Of a stretch of 64,000 bases of DNA, positions 27,023-35,362 are shown in pieces. Made by a program: the position numbers and the translations under genes. The DNA is from Bradyrhizobium nivariense (GTDB lineage: Bacteria; Pseudomonadota; Alphaproteobacteria; Rhizobiales; Xanthobacteraceae): NCBI RefSeq assembly GCF_029846715.1, contig NZ_JARVWW010000021.1, positions 62,001 through 126,000 of the forward strand. Reading direction: 5' to 3'. Below the pieces are notes generated by a model. The model had not been told where the DNA came from and did not search any database. It saw nothing but the letters and a program-made list of their open reading frames with translations. How positions within the stretch are numbered: the first letter of the stretch is position 1; each line of letters starts with the position of its first letter.

Positions 27023-28441
27023 ATGAAGAATTCCGAACTTCGCGCTGATATTCACAGCATCGAGCCAATTCCCGACGCGGACCGGGACTCGACCGGGCCG
27101 CAGCAGATGTGGATCTGGGCCGGCGCCAACATCGCGCCGGTCAACTGGGCGCTCGGTGCGCTCGGCATCATCCTCAAGCTCGGCCTGATGGAGACGATCG
27201 CGGTCATCGTGCTCGGCAACATCGTCGGCTGCGCGATCTTTGCGACCTTCACGGTGATGGGGCATAAGACCGGCGTCAATCAGATGGTGCTGAGCCGATC
27301 CGCATTCGGCGTCCGCGGCGCCTACCTGCCGAGCATCCTGATGTTCCTGATGACGCTGGGCTGGATCGGCGTGAACACCTACTTCCCGGTCAAGGTTTCG
27401 GTCGGCATCCTCAGCCAGTTTGGCGTTGCCGATACTTGGCTGATCGAGATCGTCATCATCACGCTGGTGATGGCGGCGCAGGTCCTAATCGGGGTCTATG
27501 GTTTCTACGCGATCCGCACCTTCGAGAAATACACGGTACCGCCGACTATCGCCATCATGGTGCTGATGAGCATTTTGGCGTGGACCCGTCCCGGCGTCGC
27601 CAATTGGGGACTGACGTCCTCGCTGCCGCCGGGCGCCCATCTTGCGATGCTGACGCTGCTGACGACGGCGATAGGCGTCGGCTGGGGCATTTCCTGGGTC
27701 ACCTGGGCGTCCGACTATTCACGCTTCGTGCCGCGTAGCGTGCCTTCGAAGTCCGTGTTCTGGTACAGCTATATCGGCATGTTCGTGCCGACGGTCTGGC
27801 TCGGCATTCTCGGCGCAACCATCGCCTCGACGACGCTCGACACCGATCCCGCCAAGATGGTTAGCGCGGTGTTCGGAGGGCCGGTCAGCATCCTGGTCCT
27901 CTTGATGGTGCTGCACGGCCCGATCGCGACCAACATCCTCAACGTCTACTCGGCGACACTGGCGGCGCTGAGCGCGGGGCTCAAGCTCTCGCGCTTCTGG
28001 CTCACCGTGATCGTCGGCATCGCCGGCTATCTGGTCACGCTGTATTTCATCTTCGCGCCGTCCTTCGCCAAGGCGTTCGACAACTGGATGATCAGCCTGT
28101 TGCTATGGATGAGCCCGTGGGCCGGCGTGGTGCTCGCGGACTTCTTCCTCAAGCGGAAGGGCAAGATCGATGTTCCCGAGCTCTATCGGTCACCGGAGAC
28201 CAGCGTCTATGGCGACATCAACTGGGCCGGCATGATCGCGTTCCTCGCGGGTCTCGTGGCCGGCTGGTCGGTGGAAGACGGTCTGGTCGGCGCGCTCCAG
28301 GGACCGATCTCGACCAATCTGCTCGGCGGCGCCGATCTGAGCTGGCTATTCGGCATCGGCGTCTCGGGCCTGGTCTATCTTGCGCTGAGCAAGCTCGTCA
28401 CCTCGTCGTCCTCGATCGTTGCGAGCAGCGCAGGCAGGTAG
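27023..28441 (+). CDS. NCS1-family permease for nucleobases, allantoin or hydantoin
   Basis: Inner-membrane transporter of 472 aa with about twelve helices. The N-terminus GPQQMWIWAGANIAPVNWALG is the NCS1 signature, and the region KTGVNQMVLSRSAFGVRGAYLPS with SWVTWASDYSRFVP corresponds to the conserved substrate and cation sites of Mhp1/CodB/PucI proteins. NCS1 members import cytosine, uracil, purines, allantoin or hydantoins. The ATG at 27023 is used. Control by the same palindrome as the hydroxylase operon and the neighbouring hydantoinase both point to a cyclic nitrogen compound as cargo. Confidence 0.92.
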   Translation: MKNSELRADIHSIEPIPDADRDSTGPQQMWIWAGANIAPVNWALGALGIILKLGLMETIAVIVLGNIVGCAIFATFTVMGHKTGVNQMVLSRSAFGVRGAYLPSILMFLMTLGWIGVNTYFPVKVSVGILSQFGVADTWLIEIVIITLVMAAQVLIGVYGFYAIRTFEKYTVPPTIAIMVLMSILAWTRPGVANWGLTSSLPPGAHLAMLTLLTTAIGVGWGISWVTWASDYSRFVPRSVPSKSVFWYSYIGMFVPTVWLGILGATIASTTLDTDPAKMVSAVFGGPVSILVLLMVLHGPIATNILNVYSATLAALSAGLKLSRFWLTVIVGIAGYLVTLYFIFAPSFAKAFDNWMISLLLWMSPWAGVVLADFFLKRKGKIDVPELYRSPETSVYGDINWAGMIAFLAGLVAGWSVEDGLVGALQGPISTNLLGGADLSWLFGIGVSGLVYLALSKLVTSSSSIVASSAGR

Positions 28442-28477
28442 CGGCGGGACGTGGACCAGGTTCTTCGGTCCAGGTCT

Positions 28478-28883
28478 TCACGTCGAGGAGAGATGGCAGG
28501 CCAACCGGCGACCGGGGCCGGATTCTTTCAGCAACGGCGGTTCAATGCGGCATCGCTCCATCGTGAACGGGCAGCGCGGGTGGAAAGAGCAGCCGGTCGG
28601 CGGATCGAGCAGGCTCGGCACCTCGCCGGCCACCACTGGATGCCGGACAAAATCCGGATCGACGCGCGGCACGGCATCGAGCAGCGCGCGCGAATAGGGA
28701 TGCTGTGGATCAGCATAAATTTGCGCCTTCGGCGCGATCTCGACAACCGAGCCGGCATACATCACTGCGACGCGGGTCGAGACCGCGCGCACCACGGCGA
28801 GATCGTGCGCGATGAACAGGTAGCTCAAGCCGGTCCTGCAGGTCGAGCAGCAGGTTGACGATCTGCGCCTGCATCGACACGTC
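28478..28883 (-). pseudogene. Truncated, frameshifted peptide-type ABC ATPase (DppD-like) remnant
   Basis: The minus strand encodes only the C-terminal part of an oligopeptide ABC ATPase. DVSMQAQIVNLLLDLQDRL is read from 28883, then the frame shifts near 28826-28835 into LSYLFIAHDLAVVRAVSTRV and the typical tail HPYSRALLDAVPRVDP with the Cys-rich GCSFHPRCPFTMERC and a stop at 28478. Walker A, the signature motif and Walker B are absent. The break point lies about 60 bases from the end of the hydantoinase gene, suggesting a rearrangement junction. Confidence 0.88.
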
Positions 28884-28941
28884 CGGCGCGTATCCACCGA
28901 GGTCGCGCAGCGGAACTATAACTGCGTTGCGAGACAGCCCC

Positions 28942-30351
28942 TCAGATCAGGCTAGAGGTACCACGGCTGAGCACCTCCCCTGCACCCTTCTCTCCGACGA
29001 TCTTTCCATTGTCCGCAACCACCCGCCCGCGGGCAATGGTCGTGACCGGCCAGCCTGTCACCTCAAACCCCTCCCAGGGCGTGTAGTCCGAACCATGATG
29101 CAGATCGGATTGCCGGATTGTCTTCTTCAATTTTGGATCCCACAACACGATATCGGCGTCGAAGCCCACCCCGATCGAACCCTTGCGAGGGTAGAGACCA
29201 TAAATGCGCGCGTGATTGGTGGAGGTCAGCTCGACGAATTTCTGCAGGCTGATCCGCCCCTTCGATACGCCTTCCGAGAAGAAGATCGGCAGCCGCGTTT
29301 CCACTCCGGGGATTCCGTTTGGTACCCAGCGAAACGATGTGCGCGAATTAGGCGTCATCTTGCCCTTTGGATCGTCATAACGAAACGGGCAATGATCGGA
29401 TGAAAAGGTCTGAAAGACGCCAGAGGTGATACCTTCCCAGATCGCGTCCTGGCTCTCCTTGTCGCGCGGCGGCGGCGAGCAGACATATTTCGCACCGCTC
29501 ATGTCCATATTCAGGCCCTTCATATCGTCGGCAGTCAGGGTGATGTATTGTGGGCAGGTCTCCGCATGAACCGGCAAACCCCGCTGCTGAGCCCAGCGTA
29601 CCTGCTCCATGGCCTCCCTGCCCGACACGTGAACGATCATGATCGGGACGCCAACAAGCTCGGCATGACTGATCGCGCGGTGCGTCGCTTCCCTCTCAAC
29701 GATCTGCGGCCGCGAGGCTCCGTGAAAATACGGCGCGATATGCCCTTCACGTTCCAGTTTTTCGGTCAGGTGGCGGATCGCATCGTACCCTTCACAATGC
29801 ACCATGACGAGCGCCTGCTCGCGGCGGGCCACCTCGAAAACCTCGAGCAACTGCTTGTCGCTGAGAACGAGATCGTCATAAGTCATGAAGACCTTGAAGG
29901 ACGTGTAGCCGTCCTTGACGAGCGCCGGCAATTCCTGCCCGAGAACGACCGCCGTCGGGTCGGATATGATCAAATGAAATGATGTGTCGATGTAGCATTC
30001 GCCTTCGGCGAGTTTCCGGTATTCCTCGACACAGGCACGCAGCGAAGAACCTTTGATCTGAAGCGCAAATGGCAGGATCGTGGTATTGCCGCCGGCCGCA
30101 GCAGCACGCGTAGCCGACGCAAAATTGTCGGCCATCACGACATCGGGTCCGGACTCCTGCGAAATATGGACGTGGCTGTCGATGCCGCCAGGCAAAGCCA
30201 GCAGGCCCGTTGCGTCGATCTCCCGAGATGCTCCCTCGATACGATCGGCAATGCTCACGATGCGCCCGTCACGAACGCCGATATCAGCCTGGAATTCGTC
30301 GCTGGCCGTTACGATGGTGCCGCCGCGGATGGCGAGGTCAAACTGTGCCAA
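28942..30351 (-). CDS. Dihydropyrimidinase/hydantoinase (cyclic amidohydrolase)
   Basis: Binuclear-zinc cyclic amidohydrolase of 469 aa, which opens dihydrouracil-like or hydantoin rings to N-carbamoyl amino acids. The metal ligands are clear: DSHVHISQ near residue 60, the carboxylated Lys in TSFKVFMTYDD near 157, His in VMVHCEGYD and MIVHVSGREA, and the catalytic Asp in FSSDHCPFRYDD near 325. The start is TTG at 30351, supported by GGAGG eight bases upstream; no ATG fits. Next to racemase-family, amidase and NCS1 permease genes, a hydantoin or pyrimidine catabolic role is likely. A carbamoylase of the usual type is absent. Confidence 0.92.
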   Translation of the reverse strand: MAQFDLAIRGGTIVTASDEFQADIGVRDGRIVSIADRIEGASREIDATGLLALPGGIDSHVHISQESGPDVVMADNFASATRAAAAGGNTTILPFALQIKGSSLRACVEEYRKLAEGECYIDTSFHLIISDPTAVVLGQELPALVKDGYTSFKVFMTYDDLVLSDKQLLEVFEVARREQALVMVHCEGYDAIRHLTEKLEREGHIAPYFHGASRPQIVEREATHRAISHAELVGVPIMIVHVSGREAMEQVRWAQQRGLPVHAETCPQYITLTADDMKGLNMDMSGAKYVCSPPPRDKESQDAIWEGITSGVFQTFSSDHCPFRYDDPKGKMTPNSRTSFRWVPNGIPGVETRLPIFFSEGVSKGRISLQKFVELTSTNHARIYGLYPRKGSIGVGFDADIVLWDPKLKKTIRQSDLHHGSDYTPWEGFEVTGWPVTTIARGRVVADNGKIVGEKGAGEVLSRGTSSLI

Positions 30352-30372
30352 GTGAAATGCCTCCGGTCGCTT

Positions 30373-31095
30373 CTAGGGGAGTGGGGACTGAAATACCCGC
30401 CCCCACCCTGACAATAGTCTCGGGTCTGCCTTGGCAAGCAACAGCGTTCGCCACAGCGTGACTGCGACGGAGTCGAGAATCAAGACATTCAGTTCACGCT
30501 CCAGGGCCTCCGTAATGGCTGCCCCGTCCATGTTCGTGCACAGAATCACGATCGCGTCGCAGCCCTCTGCAGCAACGGCACGGATCATGTCAGCAATCTC
30601 GGCAGGCTTTACCTCGCCGAACGAGAAATTATCGCGCAGGCCGAGATGTCGCTCGGCATGACAGGCAATACCATCACTGGCCCAAACCTTGCCGATACGC
30701 AGTTGCACGTCGTCGGTATAGGGCGTCACGAAGCCGACCCTTTGCGCGCCACTCGACCGCACCGCATCGATGCAGGCCAGCGTCGACGTCGTTGCAGGCT
30801 TTCCAGTGCGCGCACTGATCGCTTCGCAAAGGCTCCGGTCGCGCTCGATTCCAAGCCAGCTGGCCGAGGTGCCGTTCCAGGCCACGGCATCGACCTTGGC
30901 GTCGGCAAGCAAATCCGCCGTCGGCAACATCCTGGATGGATCGAACTGATCGAGCGCTGGGCATCCAGCGCGATCTCGGTCACCCGGAAGCGGGAAAAGT
31001 GCGCGCTGATCCCGGGGGCTCCGGCGAGCATGGCGCAGGTCACCGGTTCGAGCACCGAATTCGATGATGGCGAGCATCCCAAGGCGCGTTCGCAT
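30373..31095 (-). pseudogene. Asp/Glu racemase-superfamily gene (maleate isomerase/arylmalonate decarboxylase-like), frame-scrambled
   Basis: From about residue 46 the protein is a normal member of the family: AWNGTSASWLG, TSTLACIDAVRSSGAQRVGFVTPYTDD and the catalytic Cys in IVILCTNMDGAAI. Between about 31070 and 30958, however, the sensible sequence (PSSNSVLEPVTCAMLAG, SAHFSRFRVTEIALDAQ) is in the next frame, while the continuous frame reads nonsense. Two compensating frameshifts restore the frame afterwards, so translation would not stop but would replace about 38 residues including the substrate-binding Ser-Asn loop. It is either a decayed gene or a pair of sequence errors. It follows 244 bases downstream of the GntR start on the opposite strand. 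Confidence 0.75.
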
Positions 31096-31218
31096 TGAAT
31101 TCACTGGCACGTTTCGGCTCGCTACGGCGCAACGACGCCCGCTGCCGCGATCATCATTCCCAAAATCAGCCACCGCAACGAATTTCTGCACACTGCATAC
31201 AATTTCTTCAATATGCCA

Positions 31219-31246
31219 TTGTTTTCATCTAGATAAGGGGTAATTT
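31219..31246 (+). promoter_or_regulatory. Possible promoter of the GntR-racemase genes
   Basis: TTGTTT and TAATTT separated by 16 bases lie in the only AT-rich patch of the divergent region, 54 bases before the GntR start. ATCTAGAT, an 8-base palindrome, sits within the spacer and may be a regulator site. Support is only from the sequence match. Confidence 0.35.
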
Positions 31247-31299
31247 TAGGCAACTCTCAACGCCAATAGCCGCTAAAACGAAACCCAGCGAGGCGCAGC

Positions 31300-32010
31300 G
31301 TGCAGAACAAAAAGGACGACGTTGCCGGGCGAAAGTCACTCAAGCTCAAGCGGACAGGCCTGCATGAGCGCGCCGCGGCGCGGATGCGCGACATGATCAT
31401 CCGCGGAGAGCTGGAGCCTGGATCGTCGACGCAAGAAACCAGGTTGTCCGAGGCGCTTGGCGTTTCCCGAACGCCGTTGCGTGAAGCCATGAAGCTGTTG
31501 GCGGCGGAAGGGCTGGTGGAATTAAGGCCGAACCGCAGCCCGCGGATCGCCGATATCGAAACAGATCGCATACTCGAGTTGTTCGAAGCGCTCGCAGGGA
31601 TCGAACGGCTTGCGGCTGAGCTCGCGGCCCAACGCATCACCGAACGTGAATTACAACGTCTGCGCCTCCTGCAGACGCGTATGGAGAGTTACCACAGCGC
31701 CGGCAAGCTCGACGATTATTTCGCCATCAATGGAGAGATACACGGCCTGATCGTTCGGGCAGCACGGAATGCGCCACTGCGCGAGGCGCACGAGACATTG
31801 CTGTCGAGGGCAGAGCGGGCCCGCTATCTGGCGCTCGGTGCGGAGCGGCGCTGGAGCAATTCCGTTGAGGAACACGCGGCCATTCTTGCCGCACTCGAAG
31901 CTCGCGATGGCGAAGCAGCAGGGCGTCTCCTCTCGGCGCATGTGCAGCGCACTGGCACGGCGCTCTTGGAGGTTTTGCCCAAAATCCCGATCAGCAGACC
32001 GGCGGCCTGA
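31300..32010 (+). CDS. GntR-family regulator, FadR/FCD subgroup
   Basis: Regulator of 236 aa. The N-terminal winged helix-turn-helix includes ARMRDMIIRGELEPGSSTQETRLSEALGVSRTPLREAMKLLAAEGLVELRPNR, and the C-terminal helical FCD domain has metal-binding-type residues in INGEIHGLIVRAARN and SVEEHAAILAALEARDGE. The start is GTG at 31300, with GAGG upstream. It is divergent from the scrambled racemase-family gene and two bases from the next gene, hence likely regulates the hydantoin/amidase cluster. Confidence 0.92.
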   Translation: MQNKKDDVAGRKSLKLKRTGLHERAAARMRDMIIRGELEPGSSTQETRLSEALGVSRTPLREAMKLLAAEGLVELRPNRSPRIADIETDRILELFEALAGIERLAAELAAQRITERELQRLRLLQTRMESYHSAGKLDDYFAINGEIHGLIVRAARNAPLREAHETLLSRAERARYLALGAERRWSNSVEEHAAILAALEARDGEAAGRLLSAHVQRTGTALLEVLPKIPISRPAA

Positions 32011-32012
32011 CG

Positions 32013-32762
32013 ATGAATATCCTGCTGCTCAATCCGAACACGCGCGCAGATATCACCGATCTCATGCTGAAGGTCGGACAGCGCGCCGCTGCACCGGGAA
32101 CATCCTTGATCCCCCTCACCGCGCCGCGGGGTGTGCCCTACATTTCGACCCGCGCTGAAGCCCAGATCGGCGGGGCCGTGGCACTGGAAATGCTCGCGGA
32201 ACGCCACCGGGAATTTGACGGTGCGATCATCGCGGCCTTCGGCGATCCCGGACTGTTTGCGGCCAGGGAATTGTTCGACATTCCCGTCGTCGGCATGGCC
32301 GAGGCAGCGATGCTCACGGCATGCATGGCGGGACGACGATTTGGCCTTGTGACGTTTGCGCGGGCGTTAGGGCCCTGGTTTGAGGAATGCGTTCGTTCCC
32401 ACGGGCTTTGGGAACGGTGTGCCGGCATCCGCATGCTCGATGGCCCATTCCGCGAGATCGCCGAGGTCGGCTCCGAAAAGGAAGATCTCCTGGTTGAACT
32501 CGCAAAGCGAGCCGTGGAGGAGGATGAAGCCGACGTCCTTATTCTGGCCGGCGCGCCTTTATCGGGACTGGCCGAGCGGGTCGCCGATCGAATTCCGGTA
32601 CCTGTGATCGACCAGGTCGTTGCGGCCGTGAAACAGGTCGAAGCCCTGCACGCGCTCCGCCTGCGAAAAGCGAGCGCGGGGACATTTCGCCGGCCCGACG
32701 CGAAACCGTCGAGCGGCCTCGCAGCGCCGCTCGCCGCCCGCCTCGAACATCGCGACGCGTGA
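32013..32762 (+). CDS. Hydantoin racemase-family protein lacking both catalytic cysteines
   Basis: A 249-aa Asp/Glu/hydantoin racemase (HyuE) family protein: MNILLLNPNTRADITDLM, the central FGDPGL motif, and the IDQVVAAVKQVEAL tail are conserved. The family's first catalytic Cys (usually ACFGDPGL) is Ala here (AAFGDPGL) and the second (usually LGCAG) is replaced in LILAGAPLSGL. Racemisation by the two-Cys mechanism is therefore not expected; it may have a different activity or be an inactive or regulatory paralogue. It follows the GntR gene by two bases. Confidence 0.8.
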   Translation: MNILLLNPNTRADITDLMLKVGQRAAAPGTSLIPLTAPRGVPYISTRAEAQIGGAVALEMLAERHREFDGAIIAAFGDPGLFAARELFDIPVVGMAEAAMLTACMAGRRFGLVTFARALGPWFEECVRSHGLWERCAGIRMLDGPFREIAEVGSEKEDLLVELAKRAVEEDEADVLILAGAPLSGLAERVADRIPVPVIDQVVAAVKQVEALHALRLRKASAGTFRRPDAKPSSGLAAPLAARLEHRDA

Positions 32763-34151
32763 TCAGATGGGTGGCCGACGATGACAAAAGCCCAGTTGCT
32801 CTTCGATCCGACGGCCGAATGCGAACAATTTGGACTCCTCCCCCGGGGCGGCAATGATCTGAACGCCGAACGGCTTCTGATCCGGCTGTCTCGGCGTCGG
32901 CAAGGTGAGCACCGGGAAGCCGACCAGCGAGACAATGAAGGTGACGGCGAGATAGTCGATCGGCGTTTGGAGGTCCATATCGTCGATCCGTGTCACGTCG
33001 CATGTATCATTGTTCCACGGGAAGACCGAGGCGGCCGGCGCGACGAGGAAATCCTTGCGCGCCATCAGACCGCGAAAGCTGCGATAGATAGTGGTGCGCC
33101 GCCGCTCGGCGGTGAGATAATCCTGCGCCGTGAGTTGCGCACCCGCCTCGATGTTCCAAATGACAGTCGGCGTGAGTTCGGCCCGCCGGTCTCGCAGCAA
33201 CGCGCCATAGCCGTCCGCGACATGGGCCGCGCGCAGCGCACGGAAGGCTTCAATGGCGCCGCCGCAGTCGGGGGAGACCTCTTCGAGATCGGCGATCTCA
33301 GACAGTGGATCGCAAGCCGCGGTAAACCGCGCGCGGACTTCCTTCGCAACCGGTGCGACGCCGAAGTCAGGCGTGACTGCCAGCTGCGGCCGTCCCACCG
33401 CAAATCCAGTGCGCGGCTCGGTGCCGATGGACAACGGATCAAGAATGTCGGGTCCAACGCAGGCCGAGAGCCCAAGTTCGAGATCGTCAACGCTGCGCGC
33501 CAGAAGTCCGTGCGTGGCGAGCATGTCCCAGCCAAGGGCGCGCGCGGGCGCAGCTATCCGGCCTGGTGTCGGACGGATCGAGGCCACATCGCAGAAACTT
33601 GCCGGCGTCCGCACCGAGCCGCCAAAATCGGTGCCGTGAGCGAGAGGAGCCATTCCCGTTGCGACGGCGACAGCAGAACCGCCCGACGAGCCACCGGACG
33701 TCAGCGCAACGTCGAAGGGATTCCGCGTTGGCCCGCACAGCCGATTAGTGCACACCGCGCCAAAACCGAATTCCGGCGTGTTGGACTTACCGATGATCAC
33801 AGCGCCTGCCTGCCGAAGCCTCGCCACCACAAGCTCGTCTTGCTCCGGGACATTGTGCTGGAACAGCAACGATCCATACGTCGTGCGCAAGCCCCTTGTA
33901 GTGGTCAGGTCCTTCACGGCAATCGGAACGCCATGCAGCGGCCCTGTCGGTCCGCGTGCCGCATCGCATGCGTCGGCCTGACGGCGCGCACCATCCGCAT
34001 CGACGGTGATGAAAGCCGAAAGCCGGCCGTCGAGTGTGGTGATGCGCGCGAGATGCGCATCAAGCGCATCACGTGCAGAAATCTCACGCCGCGCCAAAGC
34101 GTTGGCAAGAGCGGTGGCCGTCAATTCGCAGGGGTTCGTTTCGATCGTCAT
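32763..34151 (-). CDS. Amidase signature-family enzyme
   Basis: Amidase of 462 aa with the complete Ser-cisSer-Lys triad: Lys in PIAVKDLTTTRG (about residue 79), the Gly/Ser-rich TSGGSSGGSAVAVATGM, and nucleophile Ser in GTDFGGSVRTPA. It hydrolyses an amide or carbamoyl bond, similar to AtzF/GatA-type enzymes, and could release ammonia from N-carbamoyl or amide products. The ATG at 34151 is chosen because the upstream frame is unrelated; the divergent ABC transporter gene starts 82 bases away. Its stop abuts the racemase-family gene end (convergent). Confidence 0.92.
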   Translation of the reverse strand: MTIETNPCELTATALANALARREISARDALDAHLARITTLDGRLSAFITVDADGARRQADACDAARGPTGPLHGVPIAVKDLTTTRGLRTTYGSLLFQHNVPEQDELVVARLRQAGAVIIGKSNTPEFGFGAVCTNRLCGPTRNPFDVALTSGGSSGGSAVAVATGMAPLAHGTDFGGSVRTPASFCDVASIRPTPGRIAAPARALGWDMLATHGLLARSVDDLELGLSACVGPDILDPLSIGTEPRTGFAVGRPQLAVTPDFGVAPVAKEVRARFTAACDPLSEIADLEEVSPDCGGAIEAFRALRAAHVADGYGALLRDRRAELTPTVIWNIEAGAQLTAQDYLTAERRRTTIYRSFRGLMARKDFLVAPAASVFPWNNDTCDVTRIDDMDLQTPIDYLAVTFIVSLVGFPVLTLPTPRQPDQKPFGVQIIAAPGEESKLFAFGRRIEEQLGFCHRRPPI

Positions 34152-34233
34152 CGAGGAAGAATGCACGAACTCCGCGCAAATGACGATAGTGCAGGCACGG
34201 GATTTGCTTTCCCATGGTCGGGAGGAGTGCTCC

Positions 34234-35328
34234 ATGGCTGAACTGATGGGCGGTCGTTCGCTCGTACTTGACGCAATCACCCACCGCTATCCCGGTGGCG
34301 CGATCGCGGTGGAAAACATCAATCTCGACGTGAAGGGCGGCGAAATCATCGCACTGCTCGGTCCGTCCGGCTGCGGCAAGACCACGCTGCTGCGCGTCGT
34401 GGCCGGCTTTATCGCTCAGACCCAGGGACGGATCATCATCGGCGACGAAATCGTCGATACGCTGCCGCCAAACAAGCGTGCCGTCGGCATCGTCTTCCAG
34501 AACTATGCGCTGTTCCCGCATTTGACGATCGCCGAGAACGTGGCCTATGGCCTCGCCGCCCGCGGCGTCGACACGGCGACGCGCAGGAAAGAGGCGCAAA
34601 GGCTGCTCGAACTCGTCCAGCTTCCCGCCATGGCCGAGCGCCTGCCGCGGCAGCTCTCCGGTGGCCAGCAACAGCGCGTAGCACTGGCACGCGCACTGGC
34701 GATCAAACCGTCGATCCTGCTGCTCGACGAGCCCTTTGCAGCGCTCGACAAGAACCTGCGGCTCGACATGCAGATCGAAGTCAAGCGACTGCAGCGGGTT
34801 TCAGGCATTACGACACTCATTGTCACGCACGACCAGGAAGAAGCGCTGTCGATGGCCGACCGGGTCGCGGTTCTCAGCCAGGGCCGGCTCGAACAGTTCG
34901 GATCCCCGTCCGACGTCTATGACCGTCCGCAGACCCTGTTCGTGAACACGTTCGTCGGCTCCACCAATCGCATGCCCGGCACACTGGTCTCGGCCGATCC
35001 GACCGGCGCGAAAGTTCGCCTCGACGCTGGCGCCGACGTCATCGCGCGGCCGGCATCGAAGTCGATGGCGGAAGGCGGTCGCGTCACCGTCTGTATTCGT
35101 CCAGAGCACTTGCAGTTCGTTACCGACGATTCCGGCTTCGCCGGCGTGGTCGGCATGGCGCTGCCGCTCGGCGCGACCGTCGTGCATGAAGTCACGACCG
35201 CCGACGGATCGGGCGTGAAGATATCCCAGGCACGCTTTGGCGACACGCGCCTGCTGGAGAGCGGCGTTGCGGTACGTATTGCGCCGCTCGCGCCTGCTCT
35301 CGCAACTGTTTTTCCTGCATCACTTTGA
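34234..35328 (+). CDS. ABC transporter ATPase, spermidine/putrescine type (PotA-like)
   Basis: ATP-binding subunit of 364 aa with Walker A GPSGCGKTTL, Q-loop IVFQNYALFPHLTIAENVAYGL, signature LSGGQQQRVALARAL, Walker B LLLDEPFAALD and a C-terminal TOBE-type OB-fold region (KVRLDAGADVIARPAS, VCIRPEHL). A strong GGAGGAG precedes the ATG at 34234. It heads a four-gene polyamine/opine-type importer operon, divergent from an amidase gene. The substrate may be an amide, ureide or amine rather than polyamine. Confidence 0.93.
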   Translation: MAELMGGRSLVLDAITHRYPGGAIAVENINLDVKGGEIIALLGPSGCGKTTLLRVVAGFIAQTQGRIIIGDEIVDTLPPNKRAVGIVFQNYALFPHLTIAENVAYGLAARGVDTATRRKEAQRLLELVQLPAMAERLPRQLSGGQQQRVALARALAIKPSILLLDEPFAALDKNLRLDMQIEVKRLQRVSGITTLIVTHDQEEALSMADRVAVLSQGRLEQFGSPSDVYDRPQTLFVNTFVGSTNRMPGTLVSADPTGAKVRLDAGADVIARPASKSMAEGGRVTVCIRPEHLQFVTDDSGFAGVVGMALPLGATVVHEVTTADGSGVKISQARFGDTRLLESGVAVRIAPLAPALATVFPASL

Positions 35329-35362
35329 GCACCGCGTCACCACACAACGGGAGTAAAGCCTC

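Noticed and set aside
32781..34241. 486-codon plus-strand open frame across the first amidase
   Set aside because: Antisense shadow of a gene with a complete amidase triad; no ribosome site or recognisable domain.
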